Below are positions 47,301 through 55,377 of a DNA stretch of 64,000 nt, piece by piece. Made by a program: the position numbers and the translations under genes. Positions within the stretch are counted from its first letter, which is position 1. The number at the start of each line of letters is the position of its first letter. Source of the DNA: Heyndrickxia sporothermodurans. GTDB lineage: Bacteria; Bacillota; Bacilli; Bacillales; Bacillaceae_C. The stretch spans positions 3,120,001 through 3,184,000 of the forward strand of contig CP066701.1 in the NCBI GenBank assembly GCA_016756695.1, read 5' to 3'. Below the pieces are notes generated by a model. That model did not search any database and had not been told where the DNA came from. It saw only the letters and a list, made by a program, of their open reading frames with translations.

Positions 47301-47831
47301 GGTCGACTAGGTAGATTTATTGAAGTAAAGGCGGAAATTGTCGAAGAGTATTTAAAGACAAATCCGGATGTAAATGCTGATCAATTGCCAAATTGGTTTG
47401 TGACAGCAATGGAATTACGACCAGAAGCACATGCTGATGTGCAATGTATTATTCAACGCTGGATTGATAGCTCAATCTCTAAAACAGTAAATGCACCGCG
47501 GGGTTATGCTGTTGAACAGGTTCAAAAAGTATATGAACGTCTATATAAAGGTGGAGCTAAAGGCGGCACAGTATATGTTGATGGAAGCCGTGATTCACAA
47601 GTATTAACTTTAAAAGCCGAAGAAAATCAAGTCGAAAATAGCATTGAGCCAATAAAGGATAAACAAACAGTTGTAATAGTTGATACGATTCAGGATTTGC
47701 GCTCAACGAGTGTAACAATTGGTTCGGAAATTGGCAATACATGTCCTGTTTGCCGTAAGGGGAAAGTTAAAGAAATTGGTGGTTGTAATACATGTGACAA
47801 CTGTAATGCACAATTAAAATGTGGATTATAA
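44337..47831 (+). CDS. nrdJ: Adenosylcobalamin-dependent (class II) ribonucleotide reductase NrdJ, split by three group I introns
   Basis: Reduces ribonucleotides to deoxyribonucleotides using coenzyme B12. Proposed exons: 44337-45125 (263 codons), 45557-45586 (10), 45912-46532 (207), 46716-47831 (371 plus stop), giving 851 aa. All junctions are phase 0, and joining them restores conserved text: GGSR-RGAQM, MLAD-WHPDI and NPCG-EQPL. Active-site residues: C189 (FNCYV), thiyl-radical C479 and E481 in NPCGE, and C490 (SVCNL); the C-terminus has CPVC, CNTC, CNAQLKC redox/zinc cysteines. Unspliced, each intron introduces an immediate in-frame stop, so automated annotation would call fragments or a pseudogene. 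GAAGGAG precedes ATG 44337. NrdR boxes lie upstream. Confidence 0.92.
45126..45556 (+). ncRNA. Group I intron 1 in nrdJ (431 nt)
   Basis: P1: exon ATCCCGT (45119-45125) pairs with intron GCGGGAT (45140-45146), ending in the U-G wobble at the splice site. P10: CTCCA (45132-45136) pairs with exon 2 TGGAG (45559-45563). P4: TTGCTG/CAGCAG; P5: CCTTA/TAAGG; P6: CATCTCTG-GAAA-CGGAGATG; P7: GACTA (in GTTCAACGACTA) with TAGTC (in GAGATAGTCT); P9 hairpin with GAAA loop. Last base is G. An insertion between the two P7 strands holds a short reading frame. The core motifs are of the group IA type found in phages and in Bacillus nrd genes. Confidence 0.93.
45343..45441 (+). other. Short reading frame inside intron 1, possible homing endonuclease remnant
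   Basis: ATG to TAA, 32 codons (MEEMGGVNHMVWKRP...), preceded by AAAAAAGGTG. It sits between the P7 strands, where homing endonuclease genes often reside. No HNH, GIY-YIG or LAGLIDADG motif is visible, so assignment as a remnant is inference. Confidence 0.3.
45557..45586 (+). other. nrdJ: 30-nt micro-exon of nrdJ
   Basis: Encodes RGAQMIMLAD, flanked on both sides by group I introns. Its first seven bases hold the P10 partner of intron 1 and its last six (GCGGAT) the P1 partner of intron 2; the two do not overlap. The encoded RGAxM text belongs to a conserved NrdJ motif. Confidence 0.9.
45587..45911 (+). ncRNA. Group I intron 2 in nrdJ (325 nt)
   Basis: P1: exon GCGGAT (45581-45586) with GTCCGC (45602-45607), U-G at the splice site. 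P2: perfect 8-bp hairpin GTCGTTCA/TGAACGAC (45608-45628). P10: GATGCC (45593-45598) with exon 3 GGCATC (45913-45918). P4: TTGCGG/CTGCAG; P6: CGTCATA/TATGGCG; P7: GACTA in GTTCAACGACTAGA with TAGTC in GATATAGTCTA; P8: CCCCT/AGGGT. Ends in G. No reading frame inside. Clearly homologous to intron 1 (shared ACAACGTG, GGTGA(A/G)CGTGAA and GTTCAACGACTA). Confidence 0.93.
46533..46715 (+). ncRNA. Group I intron 3 in nrdJ (183 nt, compact)
   Basis: P1: exon CGTGTGGT (46525-46532) with GCCTCACG (46542-46549), one mismatch, U-G at the splice site. P10: TTGCTT (46536-46541) with exon 4 GAGCAA (46716-46721). P3: CTCGACC/GGTTGAG (46557-46563, 46641-46647). P4: CTTG/CAGG with J4/5 GAA and J5/4 CAA around P5 CCCT/AGGG. 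P6: GGCA/TGCC. P7: GACTA/TAGTC (46632-46636, 46679-46683). P8: CAGTATA/TATACTG. P9: CTCTTA/TAAGAG with GAAA loop. Ends in G. The compact core resembles IC3-type tRNA introns more than introns 1 and 2. It splits NPCG-E of the active site. Confidence 0.92.
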
Positions 47832-47837
47832 GTAATG

Positions 47838-47866
47838 GGAGATAGGCAAAAGCCTATCTCTTTTTC
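47838..47866 (+). terminator. Terminator of nrdJ
   Basis: GAGATAGGC and GCCTATCTC stem, AAAA loop, then TTTTTC. Confidence 0.92.
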
Positions 47867-47939
47867 TTTTTTTGTTCTATTTTCTTAAACACCATCTTAA
47901 AAATATAACATGAGGATCGACACCAAAGGAGATGCGAAC

Positions 47940-48830
47940 ATGGATATAGATGGAGTGTTTTCAGGAGGTGGCATAAAAGGTTTAGCACTAATCGGTGCTT
48001 ATGAAGAATTAGAATCACAAGGCTTTACATTTAATCGTGTAGCAGGGACAAGTGCTGGGTCAATTATAGCCGGTTTCATTGCAGCTGGTTACTCTAGTCA
48101 AGAGATGAAAAATCTTTTTTCACAGGTGCCATATGAAAGTTTATTGGATTCATGGAAAACATGGATGCCTATTCCAAAACAAATTTCAAAATGGATTTTT
48201 CTGTATTGGCGCTTAGGCCTGTATAGAGGGAAAGCGTTGGAAGATTGGTTACGAGAGATGTTAGGTGCAAAAGGGATATATACGTTTGCAGATTTACCGA
48301 AAGATTCCTTAAAAGTTGTTGCGTCTGATTTAAGCAATGGCCGTCTGCTTGTTCTTCCCGATGATCTTGTTCAGTACGGTATACCGATTGATAGTTTTCC
48401 TGTCGCTAGAGCAATCCGAATGAGCTGTAGCATTCCATATTTTTTTGAACCAGTGAAGTTGAAAAGTTTAGAAGGAATAAGTGTCATCGTTGATGGTGGT
48501 GTTTTAAGCAATTTTCCAATGTGGATTTTCGTTAATAATGAAACGAAAAAAAAGCGGCCAGTTGTTGGCGTATCGTTAAGTTATGATTTAAAAGAGCATC
48601 CAAAACATATGATAAAAAACGGAATACAATTATTCAATGCATTATTTGAAACGATGAAGGAAGCGCATGATTCTAGATATATATCAAGAAAACATGAAAA
48701 GGATATTGTTTTTATTTCTGCGGAAAACTATGTTTCGACAGACTTTCAAATATCCGAAGAAAAAAAAGACGCCCTCATCAAGTTAGGGCGAATGAAAACT
48801 AAGGAATTTTTAAAAACGTGGACATACTGA
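47940..48830 (+). CDS. yqhO: Patatin-like phospholipase, YqhO-like
   Basis: Putative acyl hydrolase with a Ser-Asp dyad. Oxyanion loop SGGGIKGLA, nucleophile elbow GTSAGS, and DGG (VIVDGGVLSNFP) supplying the Asp. 296 aa from ATG 47940, with AAAGGAG upstream. Position matches B. subtilis yqhO. Natural substrate unknown. Confidence 0.88.
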   Translation: MDIDGVFSGGGIKGLALIGAYEELESQGFTFNRVAGTSAGSIIAGFIAAGYSSQEMKNLFSQVPYESLLDSWKTWMPIPKQISKWIFLYWRLGLYRGKALEDWLREMLGAKGIYTFADLPKDSLKVVASDLSNGRLLVLPDDLVQYGIPIDSFPVARAIRMSCSIPYFFEPVKLKSLEGISVIVDGGVLSNFPMWIFVNNETKKKRPVVGVSLSYDLKEHPKHMIKNGIQLFNALFETMKEAHDSRYISRKHEKDIVFISAENYVSTDFQISEEKKDALIKLGRMKTKEFLKTWTY

Positions 48831-48842
48831 TCAATTGAGAAT

Positions 48843-48875
48843 AATCGAGTTTAGTATATCGCTCGATTTTTCTTT
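48843..48875. terminator. Hairpin between yqhO and yqhP
   Basis: AATCGAG and CTCGATT stem with a 12-base loop that contains the yqhP stop codon; five Ts follow. Confidence 0.65.
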
Positions 48876-49204
48876 TTGCCTTTTTTTCCTTCAATTACAG
48901 TTAATTTTGCTTGAGACTTTTTTCGTATTGGCTTTTTCAAAGCATTAATCTGCGTACTAGCAGTAGCTTGTCGATTTTTTATTCGTTTTTTCGATCGTCG
49001 TGCGGCTTTTAGAAAAGCCCTTTTATTTTGATGAGAAGGACGTTTCCCTGACCATAATCGATAAATTAGATAAATACAACAAATAATAACAGCCCAAATA
49101 AGTAATTGTTTAAATAATGCTCCGGGCTGTTGAATTACATTTGATCCAAGCCCAATTAATGCAAGCAGAAAAACTAGTCCGATCAACCATTTTTTTGCAA
49201 CCAA
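48851..49204 (-). CDS. yqhP: YqhP-like small membrane protein
   Basis: 117 aa, two hydrophobic helices (about 5-22 and 30-48) followed by a highly basic cytoplasmic tail rich in Lys and Arg. TTG 49204 was chosen because AAGGAGG lies 8 nt upstream; GTG 49213 overlaps that site. Unknown function; same place as B. subtilis yqhP. Confidence 0.75.
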   Translation of the reverse strand: MVAKKWLIGLVFLLALIGLGSNVIQQPGALFKQLLIWAVIICCIYLIYRLWSGKRPSHQNKRAFLKAARRSKKRIKNRQATASTQINALKKPIRKKSQAKLTVIEGKKGKKKNRAIY

Positions 49205-49341
49205 GAAAGCCACCTCCTTACGAGCATCATAAGCATTTTGTCCGTAAATTCATCCTTTTATACCATTTTTTTCACATATTTATATCTTTTCAAACATGCA
49301 AATAAAGACTTGGATAAAGTTTAGGCTTGAAATGCTTCATG

Positions 49342-50310
49342 TTACATTTGCAAAGACTGTGAATCCTCTTTAGACGTTGTTTGATTTTCTTCCAGTTTCA
49401 AAAGCTCATTAAAAGATGCAATGGCCACTTCTACTTGATCATCAGTAGGTTCTTTTGTTGTAAGTAACTGTAGCCATAGACCAGGGTATCCTAAATAACG
49501 GAGAACGGGTATCTCTCTTAACTTATTTGTAAATTGCAGAACTTCAAAAGAAATTCCTAATACAACGGGTATTAATGCAATCCGATCGACTAAGCGTAAC
49601 CATAGTGGATTTGTTGGTACTAACATATAAATAAAAACGCCAATGATTACTGTAAAAAGAATAAAACTGCTTCCACATCGATAATGAAGTCTTGATTGTG
49701 ATTGGACATTTTCAATGGTAAGTTCTAAATTATTTTCGAATGTATTGATGACTTTATGCTCCGCACCATGATATTGAAACACACGTTTAATAAGAGGCGT
49801 TAACGATACAAAGTAAATATAGGCCAATAAAAGGATTAGCTTTATTAATCCTTCAATTAGTACTTGAGCCACATCACTTGAAAAGATTGGCTTTGTGAAT
49901 GATGCGAGTATTGCCGGTACAAGAGTAAACACAAATTTCCCAAAAATAAATGATAGAACGCCAAGTGTAGCAACACCTATAATCATCGTCGTTTTAGAAA
50001 CTTTTTCTTCTTCAATATATTGATCATTTTCAGGATCTTGATCATACCGTTCACTTGAAAAATTTAAATGTTGTGAACCATTCGCACTCGCTTCAAGTAT
50101 CGCAATAATCCCTCTTAAAAAGGGAATTTTTTTAAGCTTTTGCAATGTGGGGTGTGATTTCCTCGGTAAATAAAAATAATCTATTGTATGATCTTTACGA
50201 CGGATTGCAGTAACAGTTTGGCTCTTCCCACCAAACATTACTCCTTCTATTACAGCTTGCCCACCATATGCGGGCTTTTTTTGACTTTCCACTAATTTTT
50301 CACCAACCAT
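49342..50310 (-). CDS. yqhQ: DUF1385 membrane protein, YqhQ
   Basis: 322 aa. N-terminal YGGQAVIEGVMFGGK is the DUF1385 signature; FLRGIIAILEA, five or so transmembrane helices, and QYHGAEHKVINTFE with conserved His/Glu follow. Role unknown. The start is uncertain because no clear ribosome binding site precedes ATG 50310; GTG 21 nt inside is possible. Confidence 0.9.
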   Translation of the reverse strand: MVGEKLVESQKKPAYGGQAVIEGVMFGGKSQTVTAIRRKDHTIDYFYLPRKSHPTLQKLKKIPFLRGIIAILEASANGSQHLNFSSERYDQDPENDQYIEEEKVSKTTMIIGVATLGVLSFIFGKFVFTLVPAILASFTKPIFSSDVAQVLIEGLIKLILLLAYIYFVSLTPLIKRVFQYHGAEHKVINTFENNLELTIENVQSQSRLHYRCGSSFILFTVIIGVFIYMLVPTNPLWLRLVDRIALIPVVLGISFEVLQFTNKLREIPVLRYLGYPGLWLQLLTTKEPTDDQVEVAIASFNELLKLEENQTTSKEDSQSLQM

Positions 50311-50420
50311 TTCTTTGAATGCAAGACTTATTAAGCTTATTTTACTAAAAAAACAAAATTACGACTAGCTCCATTACTTGTGGTTATTCTATAAATAATA
50401 CATGTAATTGGGGGTGCATT

Positions 50421-50918
50421 ATGTCAAATCATAAAGATGAGGTAGAATTTCCGAAAATGTCTTTTCTATTAATGACTGTCACAACAGGGTTTGTTGGCGG
50501 AATATTATGGAGTTTAATTGGTTATTTATGTTACTATTTTAGCTTTTCGACAATTGAACCCAATATTTTATTAGAGCCATTTACTGTAGGAACATGGCGA
50601 GAAAGCTGGATAGGGATTATTCTTACAATCATATTGTACGGAATTATCTCGATCGGTGTAGCGTTAGTGTATTATATTCTATTAAAGAAATTAAATACAA
50701 TGTGGGTCGGAATCGGTTATGGTTTCGTTCTATTTTTAGTTGTTTTTATGATCTTAAACCCAATATTTCCAAGTATGAAACCATTTTTTCAAATTGATAT
50801 AAATACTTTAATTGCCGCTGCATGTGTGTACATTTTATATGGTCTTTTTATTGGGTACTCGATTTCCTATGAACATAATGAACTAAAATATTTTAAAGAA
50901 AATGAATTGAAGCGATAA
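50421..50918 (+). CDS. yqhR: YqhR family membrane protein
   Basis: 165 aa with four hydrophobic helices, MSFLLMTVTTGFVGGILWSLI being the first. Unknown function; conserved upstream of aroQ in Bacillus. TTGGGGG precedes the ATG. Confidence 0.87.
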   Translation: MSNHKDEVEFPKMSFLLMTVTTGFVGGILWSLIGYLCYYFSFSTIEPNILLEPFTVGTWRESWIGIILTIILYGIISIGVALVYYILLKKLNTMWVGIGYGFVLFLVVFMILNPIFPSMKPFFQIDINTLIAAACVYILYGLFIGYSISYEHNELKYFKENELKR

Positions 50919-50994
50919 TTTTTATGATAAAATGTGTTGTGTAGAAAATTCTTAACAATTTCTACAAATACCATTTTTAAAGGTGCGTTTGATT

Positions 50995-51438
50995 ATGAAA
51001 ATCTTATTATTAAATGGACCTAATTTAAATTTATTAGGTAAAAGAGAACCGGATGTGTATGGAAAGAATTCGCTAAAAACTTTATATGAGCGCTTTAGTG
51101 AATTGGAAAAAGAATATAATGTAGAAGTCGTTTCAATGCAATCCAACCATGAGGGTGAACTTATTGACAAATTGCATGAAACAAATAATGGGGACTTTTT
51201 AGGGGTTATTTTCAATCCCGGCGCATTTACCCACTATAGTTACGCGATTCGTGATGCGATTGCTTCGATTGATGTACCTGTCATTGAAGTGCATATTTCA
51301 AATGTACATAATCGCGAGGAATTCCGCAGGGTATCCGTCATTTCACCGGTGACAGCTGGACAAATTGTCGGATTAGGACTATTTGGTTATGAATTAGCGT
51401 TAAAAGCATTAGTAGAATACATAGGCAAGGGAGAGTAA
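50995..51438 (+). CDS. aroQ: 3-dehydroquinate dehydratase, type II
   Basis: Third step of the shikimate pathway. LLLNGPNLNLLGKREPDVYG holds the catalytic Tyr and Arg; SNHEGELID, NPGAFTHYS and EVHISNVHNREEFR are family motifs. 147 aa from ATG 50995 after AAAGGTG. Three nt before the next gene, so co-transcribed. Confidence 0.95.
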   Translation: MKILLLNGPNLNLLGKREPDVYGKNSLKTLYERFSELEKEYNVEVVSMQSNHEGELIDKLHETNNGDFLGVIFNPGAFTHYSYAIRDAIASIDVPVIEVHISNVHNREEFRRVSVISPVTAGQIVGLGLFGYELALKALVEYIGKGE

Positions 51439-51441
51439 ACA

Positions 51442-52503
51442 ATGCAAAAATTAGAGAACTTGCGCAATCAATTTTCTAAACAAGGGATTGATGGGATTTT
51501 AATAACAAGTCCATATAATCGGCGATACATGACTAATTTTACGGGAACAGCAGGTGTCGTGCTAATTTCAGAAACAAAAGCACTTTTTATTACCGATTTT
51601 CGTTATGTAGAACAAGCTGCAAAACAAGCACAAGATTTTGAAATTATTCAGCACAAAGGAATTGTCCATGAGGAAATTGCACAGCAGCTTACTGCTTTAG
51701 GAATTAAAAAACTTGGATTCGAACAAGACTACGTGAATTATTCCGACTATATTCTGTATGAAAAATCTTTTTCTGTAGAATTAGTTCCAGTTTCAAGTTT
51801 AATTGAAAATTTACGCTTGATTAAGACCGAATCAGAGATTAAGATATTAAAGGAAGCAGCCGACATTGCTGATGCTGCATTTAAACATATATTAGATTAT
51901 ATTAAGCCTGGTGTTACTGAGCTTGAAGTATCCAATGAACTTGAGTTTTTCATGAGAAAAGCAGGTGCAACTTCTTCATCCTTCAATACAATTGTTGCTT
52001 CTGGAACAAGATCAGCACTTCCGCATGGAGTTGCCTCCGATAAGGTGATTGAAAAAGGTGATTTCGTTACTTTAGATTACGGTGCACTTCATAAAGGATA
52101 TGTTTCTGATATTACTCGTACGGTCGCAGTGGGGAAACCATCAGACAAGTTGAAAGAAATTTACGATGTTGTTTTAGAATCACAATTGCTTGCGATGGAA
52201 AACATTAAACCAGGAATGACAGGTATTGAAGCTGATGCCATCGCAAGAAATTATATTTCTGAAAGAGGCTACGGTGAATATTTTGGTCATTCTCTCGGAC
52301 ATGGAATTGGTTTAGAAGTTCATGAAGGACCTGCGTTATCAGTAAGATCTGATATTGTCCTACGACCTGGCATGGTTGTGACTGTTGAACCTGGTATTTA
52401 TTTACCAGGTATTGGTGGAGTTCGTATCGAAGATGACACATTAATAACAGAGGATTCGAATGAAAAACTAACTCATTCAACAAAAGACTTAATTATTCTT
52501 TAA
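51442..52503 (+). CDS. yqhT: Xaa-Pro aminopeptidase / dipeptidase, YqhT-like
   Basis: Metallopeptidase M24 family. N-terminal creatinase-like domain (1-125), then the pita-bread domain with ligands D (TLDYGA), D (SDITRTVAVG), H (GHSLGHGIGL), E (TVEPGIYL) and E (VRIEDD). 353 aa. Located between aroQ and efp, the standard Bacillus arrangement; its link with EF-P over proline peptides is suggestive. Confidence 0.93.
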   Translation: MQKLENLRNQFSKQGIDGILITSPYNRRYMTNFTGTAGVVLISETKALFITDFRYVEQAAKQAQDFEIIQHKGIVHEEIAQQLTALGIKKLGFEQDYVNYSDYILYEKSFSVELVPVSSLIENLRLIKTESEIKILKEAADIADAAFKHILDYIKPGVTELEVSNELEFFMRKAGATSSSFNTIVASGTRSALPHGVASDKVIEKGDFVTLDYGALHKGYVSDITRTVAVGKPSDKLKEIYDVVLESQLLAMENIKPGMTGIEADAIARNYISERGYGEYFGHSLGHGIGLEVHEGPALSVRSDIVLRPGMVVTVEPGIYLPGIGGVRIEDDTLITEDSNEKLTHSTKDLIIL

Positions 52504-52572
52504 TATGATTTTGAACCTCAGTATATTAAGGATTGATTCCTTAATTCTGAATAAATAGGAGGAAGAAACAAC

Positions 52573-53130
52573 ATGATATCAGTTAATGATTTTCGAACTG
52601 GTTTAACAATCGAAGTAGATGGTGGAATATGGAGAGTAATGGACTTTCAACATGTTAAGCCTGGTAAGGGAGCAGCGTTTGTTCGTTCTAAATTACGTAA
52701 CTTAAGAACTGGTGCCATTCAAGAAAAAACATTCCGTGCTGGTGAAAAAGTAGGGAAAGCACAAATTGATAATCGCAGAATGCAATATCTTTATGCAAAC
52801 GGTGATCAACACGTTTTTATGGACAATGAATCATACGAACAAATTGAATTAAGTTCTGCAGCAATTGATTATGAATTGAAGTTTCTTAAAGAAAACATGG
52901 AAGTACACATTATGATGTATCAAGGGGAAACACTTGGGGTTGAACTTCCAAACACAGTTGAACTTACCGTAACTGAAACAGAACCGGGAATTAAGGGAGA
53001 TACAGCATCAGGCGGTTCGAAACCGGCTAAAGTTGAAACTGGTTTAATTGTACAAGTTCCTTTCTTTGTTAACGAAGGAGATAAATTAATCATTAATACA
53101 ACAGATGGCTCTTACGTATCACGTGCATAA
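52573..53130 (+). CDS. efp: Elongation factor P
   Basis: Relieves ribosome stalling at polyproline. 185 aa, three OB-like beta-barrel domains. The modification loop has K32 in [10 protein letters not shown], the lysine modified in B. subtilis. AGGAGGAAG precedes ATG. Confidence 0.97.
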   Translation: MISVNDFRTGLTIEVDGGIWRVMDFQHVKPGKGAAFVRSKLRNLRTGAIQEKTFRAGEKVGKAQIDNRRMQYLYANGDQHVFMDNESYEQIELSSAAIDYELKFLKENMEVHIMMYQGETLGVELPNTVELTVTETEPGIKGDTASGGSKPAKVETGLIVQVPFFVNEGDKLIINTTDGSYVSRA

Positions 53131-53139
53131 TAGGAGTGC

Positions 53140-53188
53140 AAAGCTGTTCAAAAGGTTACATATAACCCTTTTGAACAGCTTTTTTTTA
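53140..53188 (+). terminator. Terminator of efp
   Basis: AAGCTGTTCAAAAGGTT arm pairs with AACC(C)TTTTGAACAGCTT (one bulge), followed by eight Ts. Confidence 0.92.
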
Positions 53189-53198
53189 TGTCTTTTTA

Positions 53199-53230
53199 GT
53201 CATACTCCCAAGTAGGATGAATACATATTA
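53199..53230 (+). promoter_or_regulatory. Candidate SigE promoter of the spoIIIA operon
   Basis: TCATACT (53200-53206) and AATACATA (53220-53227) resemble SigE -35 and -10 elements with 13-14 bp between them. In B. subtilis this operon is transcribed by SigE in the mother cell. Confidence 0.42.
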
Positions 53231-53290
53231 ATATCGGGAGTACAAGCATTTTAAAACTTATTAAAGCAGCAACATAAGGAGGAACGAACG

Positions 53291-54220
53291 TTGGAAAATA
53301 TACTTGCATTCTTGCCAAAACAAATTTCAGAAAAAATCCGCGAATTGCCAGCTCCCATTTTAAATACAATGGAGGAAATAAGAATTCGAATTAACCGACC
53401 TCTTGAGGTTTCGACTAGAGGGAAGCCATACTTCCTCCCATATCTTGTTTCAGAGCAAGATGCGGAACAGTTAATTAACAAGTTAGCTAATTATTCGTTT
53501 TATACATTAGAAGAGGAATTACAAAAAGGTTATATTACAATCCCCGGCGGCCATCGGGTTGGATTAGCAGGAAAGGTCATTCTAGAAAATGGATCAGTGA
53601 AAGCAATTAGAAATTTAGCATCTTTTAATTTTAGAATTGCAAGAGAAAAAATCGGTATTTCTGAACCATTTCTTCCATTTCTATATCAAGGAAAATGGAA
53701 ACATACGATGATCATCGGCGCCCCGCAAACAGGAAAAACAACTTTGTTACGGGATATTGCTAGAGTTATTTCAACAGGAAGTAAAGAAAAAGGGATTCCA
53801 CCTTTAAAGGTGGGAATAGTCGATGAGCGCTCCGAAATCGCCGGTTGTGTGCGAGGGATTCCTCAATTAACCTTTGGTCCGAGGATTGACATTTTGGACG
53901 CATGTCCGAAAGCTGAAGGGATGATGATGCTTATTCGTTCGATGAGTCCGGACGTTCTTATCGTGGATGAAATAGGCAGAGAAGAAGATAGTATCGCGAT
54001 TATGGAAGCGATTAATGCGGGAATTACATTGATTATGACTACACATGGAAACTCGTTTGAAGAGATCAAAAAACGGCCTATATTAAGGGATATTTTGGAC
54101 CAGCATGTATTTGAAAATTACCTTGAACTTTCCAGGAAAAATGGTCCCGGAACTATTAAAAAGTTTCTTAATGCAAATGGTGATGAAAAGAAATTTAAAG
54201 CTGGTGTTATGAGTGGTTAG
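53291..54220 (+). CDS. spoIIIAA: Stage III sporulation protein AA (ATPase)
   Basis: Mother-cell secretion-type ATPase of the SpoIIIA-SpoIIQ channel that feeds the forespore. Walker A GAPQTGKTT, Walker B VLIVDEIG. 309 aa. Starts at TTG 53291 with AAGGAGG upstream. First of eight tightly packed genes, overlapping spoIIIAB by 8 nt. Confidence 0.95.
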   Translation: MENILAFLPKQISEKIRELPAPILNTMEEIRIRINRPLEVSTRGKPYFLPYLVSEQDAEQLINKLANYSFYTLEEELQKGYITIPGGHRVGLAGKVILENGSVKAIRNLASFNFRIAREKIGISEPFLPFLYQGKWKHTMIIGAPQTGKTTLLRDIARVISTGSKEKGIPPLKVGIVDERSEIAGCVRGIPQLTFGPRIDILDACPKAEGMMMLIRSMSPDVLIVDEIGREEDSIAIMEAINAGITLIMTTHGNSFEEIKKRPILRDILDQHVFENYLELSRKNGPGTIKKFLNANGDEKKFKAGVMSG

Positions 54221-54728
54221 TGTGATTGGAGCTATATTTATTATTCTTTCTACAACATGGGCAGGATTTGAACTTTCAAGACATTTAAGTGAGAGACCGA
54301 AGCAGTTAAGGATGCTTCGAACGGCATTACAATCATTAGAAGCAGAAATCATGTATGGTCATACACCTTTACATGAAGCATCTAGAAAATTAGCTGCACA
54401 ATTACCTAAACCAATCTCCATTATTTTTGAGAGATTCTCACAAAAGTTAACGACTATGGAAACGACGGTTAAAATTGCTTGGGAAGAAAGCTTACAAGAA
54501 ATTTGGAAAATAACTGCATTAAAAAAAAGTGAATACGAAATTCTTATTCAATTTGGTGAAACGCTAGGTAAGCATGATCGTGCAACAGAACAGAAACAAA
54601 TTATTCTCACATTAACACATTTGGAACGTGAGGAGTCGGAGGCACGTGATAAACAACAAAAATATGAAAAAATGATGAAAAGCTTAGGTTTTCTTTCGGG
54701 TCTTTTAATCGTAATTTTGCTCTTGTAG
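54213..54728 (+). CDS. spoIIIAB: Stage III sporulation protein AB
   Basis: 171 aa, one N-terminal and one C-terminal transmembrane helix; the middle is helical (LQSLEAEIMYGHTPLHEA, KKSEYEILIQFGETLGKHDR). GspF-like partner of the ATPase. Starts at GTG 54213, aligning with the B. subtilis N-terminus. Confidence 0.95.
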   Translation: MVSVIGAIFIILSTTWAGFELSRHLSERPKQLRMLRTALQSLEAEIMYGHTPLHEASRKLAAQLPKPISIIFERFSQKLTTMETTVKIAWEESLQEIWKITALKKSEYEILIQFGETLGKHDRATEQKQIILTLTHLEREESEARDKQQKYEKMMKSLGFLSGLLIVILLL

Positions 54729-54740
54729 GAGGAATAGGTT

Positions 54741-54947
54741 GTGGGGATAGACGTAGATGTAATCTTTAAAATAGCTGGTGTAGGTATTGTCGTTGCATTT
54801 TTGCACACGATATTAGATCAAGTTGGAAAAAAGGAATACGCTCAGTGGGTTACATTATTTGGTTTTTTATATATTTTGTTTTTAGTAGCCTCAATCGTCG
54901 ATGATTTATTTCAAAAAATAAAGTCAGTATTCTTATTTCAAGGCTAG
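54741..54947 (+). CDS. spoIIIAC: Stage III sporulation protein AC
   Basis: 68 aa, two transmembrane helices, same length as B. subtilis SpoIIIAC. GTG start with TAGGAGG upstream. Confidence 0.94.
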   Translation: MGIDVDVIFKIAGVGIVVAFLHTILDQVGKKEYAQWVTLFGFLYILFLVASIVDDLFQKIKSVFLFQG

Positions 54948-54961
54948 AGGAGGGATTAAGG

Positions 54962-55354
54962 ATTGAAATCTTAAAAATAGTAGGGATTGCCTTAATCACA
55001 ACTTTTCTTGCATTAATTATAAAAGAACAGAAACCTAATTTTGCGTTTTTATTAGTTTTATTTGTTGGATGTGGGATATTCATCTTTTTAGTCGACCAAG
55101 TTTACGCGATTATACAGATGGTAGAACGAATCGCTGCAAATGCGAACGTCAATACAATCTATGTAAAAACCATCCTAAAAATCATTGGCATAGCGTATAT
55201 TGCGGAATTTGCATCACATATTTCAAAAGATGCCGGACAGGGAACAATGGCAGCAAAGGTAGAACTTGCCGGGAAAATATTGATTTTAGCAATGGCCATA
55301 CCTATTTTGACAGTTTTAATTGAAACTGTAATTAATTTAGTTCCGAAAGGATAG
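54962..55354 (+). CDS. spoIIIAD: Stage III sporulation protein AD with an apparent ATT start codon
   Basis: 130 aa membrane protein with four helices; NANVNTIYVKTILKIIGIAYIAEF and ELAGKILILAMAIPILTVLIET match SpoIIIAD closely. The frame is open from 54905, but there is no ATG, GTG or TTG before 55118 (internal Met about 53 residues in). AGGAGG lies 8 nt upstream of ATT 54962, and reading IEILKIVGIALITTFL from there aligns with the family N-terminus. A rare-start-codon gene is therefore the best reading; a sequencing error is the alternative. Confidence 0.88.
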   Translation: MEILKIVGIALITTFLALIIKEQKPNFAFLLVLFVGCGIFIFLVDQVYAIIQMVERIAANANVNTIYVKTILKIIGIAYIAEFASHISKDAGQGTMAAKVELAGKILILAMAIPILTVLIETVINLVPKG

Positions 55355-55377
55355 ACCGAGTGATGAGGTGAAAAAAT

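Noticed and set aside
46713-47831. Independent gene starting at ATG 46713
   Set aside because: The ATG is made of the last three bases of intron 3; the frame is exon 4 of nrdJ, without a ribosome binding site.
44337-47831. nrdJ as a frameshifted pseudogene or intein-bearing gene
   Set aside because: The interruptions are non-coding, have group I core helices and exact splice-site pairings, and contain stop codons, so they are neither inteins nor random decay.
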